Shown: positions 18,418 to 26,415 of the stretch, one piece after another
Numbering within the stretch: position 1 is the first letter of the stretch
Layout: each line of letters starts with the position of its first letter
NCBI GenBank assembly: GCA_014800735.1
Contig: JAAVFP010000038.1
Location: 1 to 64,000, forward strand
Direction: 5' to 3'
DNA from: Bacteroidales bacterium
Lineage (GTDB): Bacteria > Bacteroidota > Bacteroidia > Bacteroidales > Muribaculaceae
Length of the DNA stretch: 64,000 nucleotides
Translations under genes and position numbers: made by a program
The notes under the pieces: generated by a model
What the model was told of the DNA's origin: nothing
The model's input: only the letters and a program-made list of their open reading frames with translations
Databases searched by the model: none

Positions 18418-18640
18418 GTGCCAAAGGCACGTCCCTACAGTTTTCGGCGCGGGAGGGATTATAAAGAACGCGCCTGTGACGCGCAGACGCGTGAATGAGT
18501 CACGGCCTACGTGCCAAAGGCACGTCCATACGGATTTTGCCACCGTGGCGAGAGGAATAAAAAAGAACGTGCCTATGACGCGCAGACGCGTGAATGAGTC
18601 ACGGCCTACATGCCAAAGGCACGTCCATACGGATTTCGCC
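18418..18640. repeat. 99-bp tandem repeat with GTGCC-AAA-GGCAC palindromes
   Basis: Three copies of the palindrome GTGCCAAAGGCAC (18418-18430, 18511-18523, and 18610-18622 with one change) lie in the 646-base gap between the two DUF3575/DUF3868 pairs. Copies 2 and 3 belong to an imperfect tandem duplication with a period of 99 bases (about 18462-18541 and 18561-18640) sharing ACGCGCAGACGCGTGAATGA. The related element GTGCC-GGA-GGCAC is at 115-127. An open frame through the repeat merely translates it and has no sign of being a gene. The family looks like a dispersed, REP-like element. Confidence 0.75.
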
Positions 18641-18653
18641 GACGGATGCGGGA

Positions 18654-20087
18654 TTATTTCATGCGGATTTCGCGCGAGGGGTCGGTAATTTTCTTAATCT
18701 GGTCGATTACCACACCGGCTTCGGTGATGCCGCCGCTGCGGGCCTTCTGGAGCATGCCAAGGGCTTCGGTGAAGTTGCCTTCCTTGGCATGGATAATGCC
18801 CCAGGCATAGTCGGTGGCTGCGGAAGTCTGCACCTGGCCGAGGAACTCACGCGCGCTGCGAAGGTCGCCCTGGTTGATGGCCGAGTAGGCGGCGTTGGTG
18901 TTGGCCACGTCGGAGGTGGGGAACATGCGCGCGGCGGTGAAGAACACGTTGTCGTACTCGGGGCTGCCCTTGGGCAGGCTGTTGGCGAGCAGGAAGAACT
19001 CGTTGAGGCTGAGGTTGCGGGGATTGGACACCATTACGGCAGCGATTTCCTTCACGTCGTAGTAGCTGCGGATTTTGTAGGTGATGACATAGTCGGTGTG
19101 GCGCAGCATGGGATAAACGTTGGCCAGCAGGAACTTGTATGTGTCGGGGAAGCGCTTGCGGAGGGCATCGTTCTTCTTGTCGACGGCAATTGCCTTGTCG
19201 TCGATAAGGGCGATGATGGCGTCCTTGTCGTTGAGGGGCGATGTGGTGAGCCATTCGCGCAGGCCGGCCCAATCCTCGGCCACGAACGAAGTCTTGTAGA
19301 CCGAAGCGGGGAACGTAGCATGCTCGGCAACGTATTTCTTCACCACTTCGGTGCGGCCCTTGGCCAGACGCTCATTGCCGGCGTAGGAGCCTTCAGGCGA
19401 GGCGTAGCCGGTGAGCAGAATCTGCTCCACGGTAGCGTCGGGGTTGTTCTTGACTGCGTTGATGGTGCTGAGAATGGTGTCGAGCTCGGCCTGGTTGGCT
19501 TTGTAGGTCCAGTCGATGTCGGTGCGGCCAACTTTGAACACGATGTTGGCACGGCCGGAGAGGTTGAACACCTTGGCCACGGTGTCGTTGGGCTCGATGT
19601 ATTCGAACATCGAAGCGTCCTGGGTGAACACTGCGGGCGAGAAGTCCATGGCAGCTACGGGGTAGACGGCTGAGCGGCGGTCGCAGCCACACTCGCTGAC
19701 GGTGTCACAGAAAATAACGACGTCGGAAACTTCCATCCATGCTTTGTAGGGCACCTGCGAGCGATAGGCCGAAGGCTCCTTCTTGCCAGAGCGGAGAAGC
19801 ATTGCGCCGGCTTCGTTGTTGCGGGTGTGATAGTACCAATTGTTGCGACCGGCCACGGTGACGGGGGTCATGCGCAGGGTGTCGGTGGCATTGACGATGG
19901 CGGGGGTGAGGACCACGGCCTTGTTGGTGGGCACGCTGTAGTTGGAGGGGTCGATGTTGAAGGATACGACCACTGACTGGTCGGCGCGCTTGACGGCGAG
20001 GTCCGACACATAGGTATTTGCAGTCTGTGCTCCGGCAGAAACGGTCAGAGCGGATGCGAGTGATATCAGAAGCTGTTTCTTGTTCAT
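18654..20087 (-). CDS. DUF3868 family protein with OmpA-like region, copy 2
   Basis: 477 residues with a Sec signal peptide (to about residue 21). The DUF3868 N-terminal domain has a Cys-rich motif (CDTVSECGCDRR, near residue 132) equivalent to the one in the copy at 15906-17372. An OmpA-like segment (ILLTGYASPEGSY) and a helical C-terminal region follow (LLANSLPKGSPEYDNVFFTA ... AYSAINQGDLRSA). The sequence diverges strongly from copy 1 but keeps domain order. It follows DUF3575 copy 2 by 12 bases and ends next to the palindromic repeats. No fimbrillin directly follows it, so this pair either serves the downstream fimbria or is left over from a second system. Confidence 0.8.
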   Translation of the reverse strand: MNKKQLLISLASALTVSAGAQTANTYVSDLAVKRADQSVVVSFNIDPSNYSVPTNKAVVLTPAIVNATDTLRMTPVTVAGRNNWYYHTRNNEAGAMLLRSGKKEPSAYRSQVPYKAWMEVSDVVIFCDTVSECGCDRRSAVYPVAAMDFSPAVFTQDASMFEYIEPNDTVAKVFNLSGRANIVFKVGRTDIDWTYKANQAELDTILSTINAVKNNPDATVEQILLTGYASPEGSYAGNERLAKGRTEVVKKYVAEHATFPASVYKTSFVAEDWAGLREWLTTSPLNDKDAIIALIDDKAIAVDKKNDALRKRFPDTYKFLLANVYPMLRHTDYVITYKIRSYYDVKEIAAVMVSNPRNLSLNEFFLLANSLPKGSPEYDNVFFTAARMFPTSDVANTNAAYSAINQGDLRSAREFLGQVQTSAATDYAWGIIHAKEGNFTEALGMLQKARSGGITEAGVVIDQIKKITDPSREIRMK

Positions 20088-20099
20088 ACCGGTGCGAAT

Positions 20100-20681
20100 T
20101 TAGAATACGTAGACAATGTTGACGGCAGCCTTGGTGGGACCGAAGTAGTTGTGGTGCGAGTCGCTGGCAATTTTGGTGCCGCAGTTGGCGCAGGGATATG
20201 TGTCGTAGCGGGTGTAGACGTAGCCCAGGCCAATTTCAGCTTCGATATTCCAGTGGCGATGCACGGGCCATGCGTAGCCGTAGGAAATGCCGGCACCGGC
20301 AGCCCAGCCTTCGTAGCGGTGGTCGCGGAGCTTGTTGAAGTCGAGACCGAGGAATTTGAAGTCAACGTCGAAGTTGCCCACGTTGTACTGGCCGCCAAGG
20401 GCGTGAACACCGAAGAAGTGGCCTGCAAAGCGGCGGCACAGCCAGTAGCGGACCTCGGGTTGCACCAGGAAGTGCTTGTACTTGTGGTTGCGGATGGTCC
20501 AGAAATTCATCTGGGCAGTGAGGTCGAGGGTGACCTTCTTGGCCAATCCGGCCTCGACGCCGACGGCAGGACAGAGCGCGATGTCGGTGAGCAGATTGGA
20601 CTTGACTGCAACCTGCTGAGCCCTGGCGGGAACATGGAGCGCCGCAACCAGGAGAAAAAGGATCAATAGTTTTGTTTTCAT
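20100..20681 (-). CDS. DUF3575 family outer-membrane protein (fimbria-associated), copy 2
   Basis: 193 residues: signal peptide to about residue 21, then the DUF3575 pattern (VAVKSNLLTDIALCPAVGVE; FLVQPEVRYWL; YGYAWPVHRHWNIEAEIGLG), a CANCGTKIA motif near the C-terminus, and a terminal strand ending in Phe. The Cys-x-x-Cys-Gly-x-Lys-Ile-Ala element is shared with copy 1 and is probably structural or metal-binding. It is first in a two-gene unit with DUF3868 copy 2, and has a strong promoter match at 20708-20739 only about 27 bases upstream, in contrast with the long leader of copy 1. Confidence 0.84.
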   Translation of the reverse strand: MKTKLLILFLLVAALHVPARAQQVAVKSNLLTDIALCPAVGVEAGLAKKVTLDLTAQMNFWTIRNHKYKHFLVQPEVRYWLCRRFAGHFFGVHALGGQYNVGNFDVDFKFLGLDFNKLRDHRYEGWAAGAGISYGYAWPVHRHWNIEAEIGLGYVYTRYDTYPCANCGTKIASDSHHNYFGPTKAAVNIVYVF

Positions 20682-20707
20682 AGGAAACGGTTATGAATTA
20701 ATTGGCG

Positions 20708-20739
20708 CAAAATTAATGCTCAGGAAGCGATTATGCAAA
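20708..20739 (-). promoter_or_regulatory. Promoter of the second DUF3575/DUF3868 pair
   Basis: On the minus strand TTTG (20736-20739) is spaced 20 bases from TAATTTTG (20708-20715), an exact Bacteroidota consensus match, with the ATG at 20681. Confidence 0.75.
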
Positions 20740-20758
20740 TAAATGTTGCTAATATGGC

Positions 20759-20797
20759 GAAAAAAAGCCCGGCGGCGCAGTGCCGACGGGCTTTTTG
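20759..20797 (-). terminator. Intrinsic terminator after tonB
   Basis: The minus strand shows AAAAAGCCCG and CGGGCTTTTTT arms around a GC-rich loop, ending in a T run, about 30 bases after the tonB stop. It separates the tonB cluster from the fimbrial locus. Confidence 0.88.
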
Positions 20798-20825
20798 GAA
20801 AGAGTATGGAATTCAAAAGCGAATT

Positions 20826-21677
20826 TTACTGGAGCTTGAAGGTCACGGGCAGTGTGTAGGTTACCTTCACGGGCTGACCGTTGTTACGGCCGGGAATCCA
20901 TTTGGGCATAGCCTTGATCACACGGAGAGCCTCTTTGTCGAGAGCGGGGTGACGCTGGCGAACAACCTTCACGTTGGTGATAGAACCGTCGCGGTCAACA
21001 ACGAATTCAACAACCACACGACCCTGCACGCCTTCCTCGGAAGCAGCCGAAGGATAGACGATGTTGTCGGAGAGCCATTTGTACATTGCGGCCTCACCAC
21101 CGGGGAATTCCGGCTTCTGTTCAACCATTGCAATGCTCATGGGCTGCTCATCAACAACCTTGGGTTCTTCGATTACCTGCTCGGTAATTATGGTCTTGTT
21201 AAGGTCGTTGACACCTTCGGTAACGTCCACCGAACCGATGGCAGCTTCGTTTTCGAGTACCTTTTCGGTATCCTTAACCTGCTTGCTTTCGTCAATCTCT
21301 TCGTCCTGGACGATGAGAAGGTCGGTTACCTGCTGCGAGTTAGCAACTTCCTCGGGGGCGATGATTTCCTCGGGTTCTTCCTGAGGAACGAAGATTTCTT
21401 CTTCCTCCTCAATTTCCTCGTCGGGAACATCGTAGGTTACCACTTCCTGTTCGGTGGTGATAGCCACCTCGTCGTCCTCGGCCTTGGCGAATACGCCGGT
21501 GAGCGAAAGGATGAGCAGAACCAGGATGATGGCCACTGCGATGAGCACAGAGAGGATTGCTTTAGTGTGACGAGCGGGCGAAGCTTCGCGGAGCTTGTAA
21601 GCACCGAAGTCTTTGTTTTTACCTTCGAAGACTATATCGCGCCACTCTTTTGAAGTAAGATCTACGTCTTTTGCCAT
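20826..21677 (-). CDS. tonB: Energy transducer TonB
   Basis: 283 residues. A short cytoplasmic N-terminus, one transmembrane helix (about 39-63), a long periplasmic linker and a C-terminal TonB domain (from about residue 195; PEFPGGEAAMYKWL ... YPSAA ... GRVVVEFVVDRDG). TonB carries proton-motive energy from ExbB/ExbD to outer-membrane TonB-dependent transporters such as SusC-type porins. The linker is very rich in Glu (DEEIEEEEEIF ... EEPEEIIAPEE) rather than the Pro-Lys repeats of enterobacterial TonB. It is last in the exbB-exbD-exbD-tonB unit and is followed by a terminator. Confidence 0.93.
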   Translation of the reverse strand: MAKDVDLTSKEWRDIVFEGKNKDFGAYKLREASPARHTKAILSVLIAVAIILVLLILSLTGVFAKAEDDEVAITTEQEVVTYDVPDEEIEEEEEIFVPQEEPEEIIAPEEVANSQQVTDLLIVQDEEIDESKQVKDTEKVLENEAAIGSVDVTEGVNDLNKTIITEQVIEEPKVVDEQPMSIAMVEQKPEFPGGEAAMYKWLSDNIVYPSAASEEGVQGRVVVEFVVDRDGSITNVKVVRQRHPALDKEALRVIKAMPKWIPGRNNGQPVKVTYTLPVTFKLQ

Positions 21678-21691
21678 TGTAGTAGTATGGT

Positions 21692-22480
21692 TTAATTGTT
21701 AGTAGATTCTCCGGCAGGGCGAGCTGCAGTGGCTGCGGGACGCTGCTGGCGGACAGTGGGACGAATGATAGTTTCTCCGTTGGCCTGCTCGTAGTGACGA
21801 AGCAGAAGAGTGTCGGTAGCGGTGGGGAGCTCGATGCTGTAACGCGAAATCTGGTTGATGTTCATCTCGTCGAGAGCATTAATCAGACCTTCGTAGGTGG
21901 TATTAGGACCGGGCTTGATCACAACTACAGGACGAGTCTTGAGCGAGTCGGAAGCGTTTTCCTTAGCGCGCTTGTCGAATTCTTCCTTGGTGATTTGCTT
22001 ATTCTTCCACTGCTCCTTGAGCTTGGCATATTCTTCCATTACCTGTTCGTTCTTGGAACGGAGGATTTTGCGGATGCCCTGGGGTTCGTGGTTGACGTTA
22101 CCGATGAACTGCTCCTTGCGGAGGTAGTTTTTGGTCTGGAAAGTGGTATCGGCAATACCTTCGTAATAGTAGATATTGTGGATGGTCTTTCCGGTCTCGG
22201 CATCGACGCGGGGCTTGTCGCCGTTGTACTCGGTGTCGAGGATGAGCGTGATTGCTTCGGACTGCTTGGCCTGGCTCTGCTGCTCTTTCTTCACGTCCTC
22301 GTTGGTAGGAAGGACAATCTGGAGAGTCTGCGACTTAATCATCGTAGTACAGAGCATGAAGAAGGTGATCAGAAGCATGTTCATGTCCACCATGGGAGTA
22401 AAGTCCACATGGATAGACTTCTTTTTCTGGGCGCCTTTTTTCTTTTTGCCGCCCTTGTCAGAGGTATCTATTTGTGCCAT
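21692..22480 (-). CDS. exbD: Biopolymer transport protein ExbD (second copy in the unit)
   Basis: 262 residues: a Lys-rich cytoplasmic N-terminus, one transmembrane helix (about 28-48) with the proton-relay Asp near residue 32 (PMVDMNMLLITFF), and a larger periplasmic domain than classical ExbD (~140 residues). The extra periplasmic part contains a charged helical insertion (EEYAKLKEQWKNKQITKEEF). It works with ExbB as the proton channel that drives TonB. Two ExbD paralogues in one unit are usual in Bacteroidota. It lies 14 bases upstream of tonB and 16 bases after the first exbD. Confidence 0.93.
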   Translation of the reverse strand: MAQIDTSDKGGKKKKGAQKKKSIHVDFTPMVDMNMLLITFFMLCTTMIKSQTLQIVLPTNEDVKKEQQSQAKQSEAITLILDTEYNGDKPRVDAETGKTIHNIYYYEGIADTTFQTKNYLRKEQFIGNVNHEPQGIRKILRSKNEQVMEEYAKLKEQWKNKQITKEEFDKRAKENASDSLKTRPVVVIKPGPNTTYEGLINALDEMNINQISRYSIELPTATDTLLLRHYEQANGETIIRPTVRQQRPAATAARPAGESTNN

Positions 22481-22496
22481 TTTGACTTTACGTTAA

Positions 22497-23309
22497 TTAA
22501 TTGGTGGGTTCGTTTTCGGATTTCAGAGCGGTCATAAGGCTGAACTTGTTCAGCTTCATGGTCTGGAGATTATCGAACACCATCTGCACGGTGGTGAAGG
22601 GGGTGTCCTTGTCGGCTTTCACAGCGATACCCTGACCTTTACGCATGAGAGCGGTGTAGAGGTTAGCAACATTTGCGCGTTCCTCGGGCGTGAGGCCTTC
22701 GGTCTGCTCGGTGTTGATGCGCTGGGCAACGTTGTAGATAGCCTGGAGCCACACCTGGAAGTCGTTGAGACGACCGTTGCGGTCCTTGTTACCATCGATA
22801 GGAATTCCGACACGGGGGTTGGTCATGTCGCCCATGAACTTGTCGCGCTCGGTGATTGACATCGAGAGAACTGCGGGAAGTTCGGTGAAGGGCACACCAA
22901 TCATGTTGCTGGTGCGGAATTCTTGCTTCTGGCGAGCGTTGAGAGAAATGGGGTTGTTCTTGTGCTGCTCGTTGTAAACGGCCAGTGCTTCGTCGAGCAT
23001 CATACCGCGAATTTTTTCGCTGGAGAGTGTCGAGTCGGCATCGCCGGTGAACGAGATGAAGAGTTTACCTTCTGCAATGGCCGGGTCTTCGAGTTTGCCG
23101 GATTTATCGGCGGAGGACACGAGGACAGTGACCAGGTTGTTCATCGGCACCTTTTCTTCAGAAACCGAAGAAGGGGTGTAGACGATTGTAGGCTCCTTCT
23201 GTAAGAAGGTTGAAGTCAACATGAAGAAAGTAAGCAAAAGAACAGTCACGTCGCTCATCGCCGTCATGTCGATGAGTGTACTTTTCTTTTTGATTTTTAC
23301 TTTTCCCAT
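22497..23309 (-). CDS. exbD: Biopolymer transport protein ExbD (first copy in the unit)
   Basis: 270 residues with a basic N-terminus, a transmembrane helix at about 17-37 containing the conserved Asp20 (AMSDVTVLLLTFFML), and an enlarged periplasmic domain. Sequence identity with the other ExbD is limited to the membrane segment and scattered positions, so the two are old paralogues and may form a mixed stator. It is 51 bases downstream of exbB. Confidence 0.92.
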   Translation of the reverse strand: MGKVKIKKKSTLIDMTAMSDVTVLLLTFFMLTSTFLQKEPTIVYTPSSVSEEKVPMNNLVTVLVSSADKSGKLEDPAIAEGKLFISFTGDADSTLSSEKIRGMMLDEALAVYNEQHKNNPISLNARQKQEFRTSNMIGVPFTELPAVLSMSITERDKFMGDMTNPRVGIPIDGNKDRNGRLNDFQVWLQAIYNVAQRINTEQTEGLTPEERANVANLYTALMRKGQGIAVKADKDTPFTTVQMVFDNLQTMKLNKFSLMTALKSENEPTN

Positions 23310-23360
23310 ATTTACCTGTTTTAGTTGGTTTTAGTTGACTGATAAACGGATAAACAGGGA

Positions 23361-24179
23361 TTAGTGGGTAGCGGCAAATGTCTGCACGATGGAGAAACCA
23401 ATTTCGTCGATAGCGTAGGTGAGGTTATCGATCTTGTTGGTGTAGTAGTTGTAGAAGATTACAGCGAAAGCACCGGTTGCGATACCGAAGGCGGTGTTGA
23501 TAAGAGCCTCGGAGATACCGGTGGAGAGCTCGGTGGAGTCAGGAGCACCGGACTGCGACAGAGCCTGGAACGATTTGATCATACCCATTACAGTACCGAG
23601 AAGACCAACGAGAGTACCGAGGGTGGTCATGGTAGCGAGGATGGGGAGGTTCTGCTGGAGGGTAGGCATTTCGAGAGCGGTAGCTTCTTCAACCTGCTTC
23701 TGGAGGTTGGCAATCTTCTGCTCCTTGCTGAGGGTGGTGTTCTGGTCCATTTCAGCGTAGCGGATGAGAGCGGAGTCAACAACAGCGGCTACGGAACCTT
23801 TCTGCTTAGCGCAGAGGGCGCGGGCACCGGCGATGTCGTTCTTTTCGAGGCAAGCCTTCACACCGGCAACGAACTTGGCGATGTTGCCTTTACCTTTAGC
23901 GGAGTTGAGGGCGATGTAGCGTTCAACAGCGAGAACGATAACGGTGAGGAAGAGGGTCTGGAGAACAGGCACGATGAAGCCACCTTTGTAGATGGTGCCC
24001 CAGAGGTTCTGAGGATGGCCGTCTTCGTCGAAGTGCATGTCGTTGCCGAACCAGAAGATGAAGAGACATACTGCGATGCAGGCGCAGATGATGATTACCC
24101 AAGCGGCGTTCTTAATGCCAGGGGCGTTGTTTTTTGCGCTGGGCTGTTTAGCCTTAGCGGCGGGCTTTTGAGCTTCCAT
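23361..24179 (-). CDS. exbB: ExbB/TolQ/MotA family proton channel protein
   Basis: 272 residues. Transmembrane segments are visible at about 26-47 and 68-92. The two conserved C-terminal helices (LATMTTLGTLVGLLGTVMGM and INTAFGIATGAFAVIFYNYY) carry the TolQ/MotA family signature. ExbB forms the inner-membrane pentamer that houses ExbD helices and powers TonB. The N-terminus is Ala/Lys-rich (KPAAKAKQPSAK). It is first of four genes, with a promoter about 175 bases upstream. Confidence 0.95.
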   Translation of the reverse strand: MEAQKPAAKAKQPSAKNNAPGIKNAAWVIIICACIAVCLFIFWFGNDMHFDEDGHPQNLWGTIYKGGFIVPVLQTLFLTVIVLAVERYIALNSAKGKGNIAKFVAGVKACLEKNDIAGARALCAKQKGSVAAVVDSALIRYAEMDQNTTLSKEQKIANLQKQVEEATALEMPTLQQNLPILATMTTLGTLVGLLGTVMGMIKSFQALSQSGAPDSTELSTGISEALINTAFGIATGAFAVIFYNYYTNKIDNLTYAIDEIGFSIVQTFAATH

Positions 24180-24354
24180 AATTGTTTAAGATGTACTGAA
24201 AAAAATTAAGTGTATTAGTTAATTATTGATAACTTGCGTATTTTAATTTTCAGACGGAAGATACGTTTTTCTGGTATTCCCGGCTGTTAGATTGAGTCAT
24301 ATGACCGGTATTGATTAAAGTGCTTTTTGGCGGAAGCCTCGATAAACAATGCTA

Positions 24355-24385
24355 CAAAATTAAGAAGTTGTTTTTAACTTGCAAA
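24355..24385 (-). promoter_or_regulatory. Promoter of exbB-exbD-exbD-tonB
   Basis: On the minus strand TTTG (24382-24385) is 19 bases from TAATTTTG (24355-24362), a good Bacteroidota promoter. Confidence 0.68.
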
Positions 24386-24496
24386 ATATTTAAGGGTGTT
24401 TTTTGCCCTACGAGTAGTTTTTTGAGGCTTTTTGGCATTTTTCGGTTCTCATTTCAGCTAATAAACGTTAATTTGGGTTAAGGAGGGTTTTATTCA

Positions 24497-24508
24497 CCCT
24501 GCTCTACC
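24497..24508 (-). repeat. Copy 3 of 12-mer GGTAGAGCAGGG
   Basis: It starts directly after the TAG stop codon of the glycosyltransferase gene, giving TAG-GGTAGAGCAGGG on the minus strand. Confidence 0.5.
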
Positions 24509-25519
24509 CTATCGGTCGAGTTGGCTGAAGCGGCGCTTGCCCCGCAGGTAGTACTGCGAGAGCAGCGAGGGAGCCTCCGGCAGCAGGTTGCGGTCGGGAT
24601 GGTCGGTATAGTTGCGGCGCATGCGGGCAAAATCGCGGTGTGCGCGCACTATTGCGGCAGCGTTGGCAAGGTCGAACGTCGCCACGAATTTCGCCCAGGC
24701 CAGGGTGTCGAGCAGTCGGCGTTTTATCAGGAAACGGCGCCCGGTGGCCTCCGGCAGGTTCTTGTGCAGCATCAGCAGGTTGTTGCGGAAGTTGAGATAG
24801 GTTTTGCGCGGGTTCTCGGCCGGCAGCGAGCCACCGCCCAGGTGGTAGACCACGGACGCAGGCACGGCGCAGATGCGGTATCCGGCCAGACGGATGCGCC
24901 AGCAAAGGTCGATTTCCTCCATGTGGGCGAAGAAGTCAGGGTCAAGGCCTCCACACCTTATATATATATGCGGGAGCACCATCAGTGCCGCGCCGGTGGC
25001 CCAATGGATGTCGGCCACGGAGTCGTACTGTCCTTCGTCGCGCTCGCATGTGGCAAAAATGCGGCCGCGGCAGTAGGGGTAGCCGTTACAATCCAGATAG
25101 CCGCCGGAAGCCCCGGCATATTCGAAAGTGTCGGGGCGCGTATAGCTGAGCACTTTGGGCTGGCAGGCGGCCACGTCGGGATTAGCCTGCATGAAGTCAA
25201 AAAGCGTGCGGTCCCATCCCGGGGTGGTGGCTACGTCGGAGTTCAGCAGCACGACGTAGTCGAAGCGGTCGGCCACGGCGGCGATGGCGCGGTTGTAGCC
25301 CTCGGCGAAACCGTAGTTCTTGTCGAGCAGCATCAGTTCCACTTGCTCGGGGGTAAAGGCTGAGCGGACGTAGTCCACAGAGCCATCGGTGCTTCCGTTG
25401 TCGGCCAGAATTATACGCGACAGGGCGAGGTCGGTCGTGGCGACCACTTTCGGCAGATATTCGGGCAGCAGCTTGGCACCGTTCCAGTTGAGTATGATTA
25501 CAGCAATAGCGGGAGTCAT
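24509..25519 (-). CDS. Family 2 glycosyltransferase
   Basis: 336 residues from the ATG at 25519, which overlaps the upstream acyltransferase stop (ATGA); the open frame starts 10 codons earlier. GT-A features are clear: AIAVIILNWNG at the N-terminus, ADNGSTDGS, the nucleotide-sugar site LLNSDV, and the acceptor/catalytic region MEEIDLCWRIRLAGYR. This matches the WbbL/rhamnosyltransferase-like branch that adds sugars to lipid carriers or LPS. The donor is not determinable; a dTDP-sugar from the neighbouring rml/fdt genes is a natural guess. It is last in the long relA-to-glycosyltransferase run. Confidence 0.9.
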   Translation of the reverse strand: MTPAIAVIILNWNGAKLLPEYLPKVVATTDLALSRIILADNGSTDGSVDYVRSAFTPEQVELMLLDKNYGFAEGYNRAIAAVADRFDYVVLLNSDVATTPGWDRTLFDFMQANPDVAACQPKVLSYTRPDTFEYAGASGGYLDCNGYPYCRGRIFATCERDEGQYDSVADIHWATGAALMVLPHIYIRCGGLDPDFFAHMEEIDLCWRIRLAGYRICAVPASVVYHLGGGSLPAENPRKTYLNFRNNLLMLHKNLPEATGRRFLIKRRLLDTLAWAKFVATFDLANAAAIVRAHRDFARMRRNYTDHPDRNLLPEAPSLLSQYYLRGKRRFSQLDR

Positions 25520-26415
25520 TCCAGAGGTAAGGTTACGGGATTTTTCCATCGGTTGTGGGTCCAGAGCCAGTCGGCGGGGTCGCGTGTGATGGTGGTCTGG
25601 AGCATGCGGGCGTAGGTGCGGGTCACCTCGTGCTCGGGCAGGTCGGCGGCATTGTCGGCTATGGGCCGCACCACGATGCGGTAGTGGCCGCGGGCAGTGT
25701 GGGCGAGGTCCCAGTACACCACGGCCATGCCAAGCTTGCGTGCCAGAGTTTCAGTGCCGCTGATGAATGCCGTAGGGCGGTTTAGGAACATCAGGGGCAC
25801 TGTGGGGTCGCCGTGGCTGGGTTTCTGGTCGCTCATGAAGCCTGTGACGGTGCACACTCCCTGGCGGCGCTTCATGATGAGTTCGCGCAGGGCCGTGGCC
25901 TTGGGGATGGACACCGAACCAAACCGGCCGCGCACGCGCAGCATAAGGCGGTCGAAGGCACGGTTGCGCAGGGGGCGGTAGATCTGCCCGAAGGAGCAGT
26001 CGGCACCATTGGCCACATGCAGAGTAACGGATGGCGCCCACTCCCAGTTGAAGCAGTGCGAGAAGTAGACCACCACCGAGCGGCCTGCGGCAATGTGGCG
26101 CTCAATCACGTCCACACCCTCGAACACGAAGCGGCGCTCCACCTCGCGGTCGGATATGTAGAGCAACTTGATGGTTTCAACAACGTAGTCGGCGAAGTTG
26201 CGGTAGAAACGGCGCGCGGTTGCCCGGCGGTCGGCCCCGGTCATATCCGGAAACGACGCGGTCAGGTTGCGGTCCACGAGCTTGCGGCGGTAGCGCACCA
26301 CGTGGTAAATGAGCACGAACAGAATATCAGCAAGCACATAGAGCGCCCTCAGCGGCAGCAGCGCAAGGGGATAAATCAGGGCAAGGAGCGCGTAGTATGT
26401 CAGGCGCTCTTTCAT
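25516..26415 (-). CDS. LpxL/HtrB-type lipid A acyltransferase
   Basis: 299 residues with an N-terminal membrane segment and the acyltransferase HX4E catalytic motif (HCFNWE, near residue 119). Family features NRPTAFISGTETLA and a C-terminal WLWTHNRWK match the lysophospholipid acyltransferase family used for late lipid A acylation. It would move an acyl chain from acyl-ACP to lipid A or a related glycolipid at the inner membrane. ATGA overlaps on both sides (mtaB upstream, glycosyltransferase downstream) imply translational coupling. Confidence 0.9.
   Translation of the reverse strand: MKERLTYYALLALIYPLALLPLRALYVLADILFVLIYHVVRYRRKLVDRNLTASFPDMTGADRRATARRFYRNFADYVVETIKLLYISDREVERRFVFEGVDVIERHIAAGRSVVVYFSHCFNWEWAPSVTLHVANGADCSFGQIYRPLRNRAFDRLMLRVRGRFGSVSIPKATALRELIMKRRQGVCTVTGFMSDQKPSHGDPTVPLMFLNRPTAFISGTETLARKLGMAVVYWDLAHTARGHYRIVVRPIADNAADLPEHEVTRTYARMLQTTITRDPADWLWTHNRWKNPVTLPLE

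Larger units (their letters stand above)
24180..24508. other. Intergenic stretch before exbB
   Basis: This 329-base AT-rich gap contains the exbB promoter (24355-24385), an untranslated leader of about 170 bases, and the GGTAGAGCAGGG motif next to the glycosyltransferase stop codon. I see no gene, tRNA or clear terminator hairpin in it. Confidence 0.6.

Noticed and set aside
18418-18640. Possible CRISPR-like spacing of the palindromes (93 and 99 bases apart)
   Set aside because: The intervening segments are themselves repeated, so these are tandem duplications rather than repeat-spacer units.
18365-18688. A 107-codon frame in the repeat-rich gap
   Set aside because: Its protein is just the translation of the palindromic 99-bp repeats (repeated Cys-Gln-Arg-His-Val) and overlaps the DUF3868 3' end.
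24180-24508. Possible small RNA or tRNA gene before exbB
   Set aside because: No cloverleaf, no terminator hairpin and no conserved motif; only a promoter and leader were supported.
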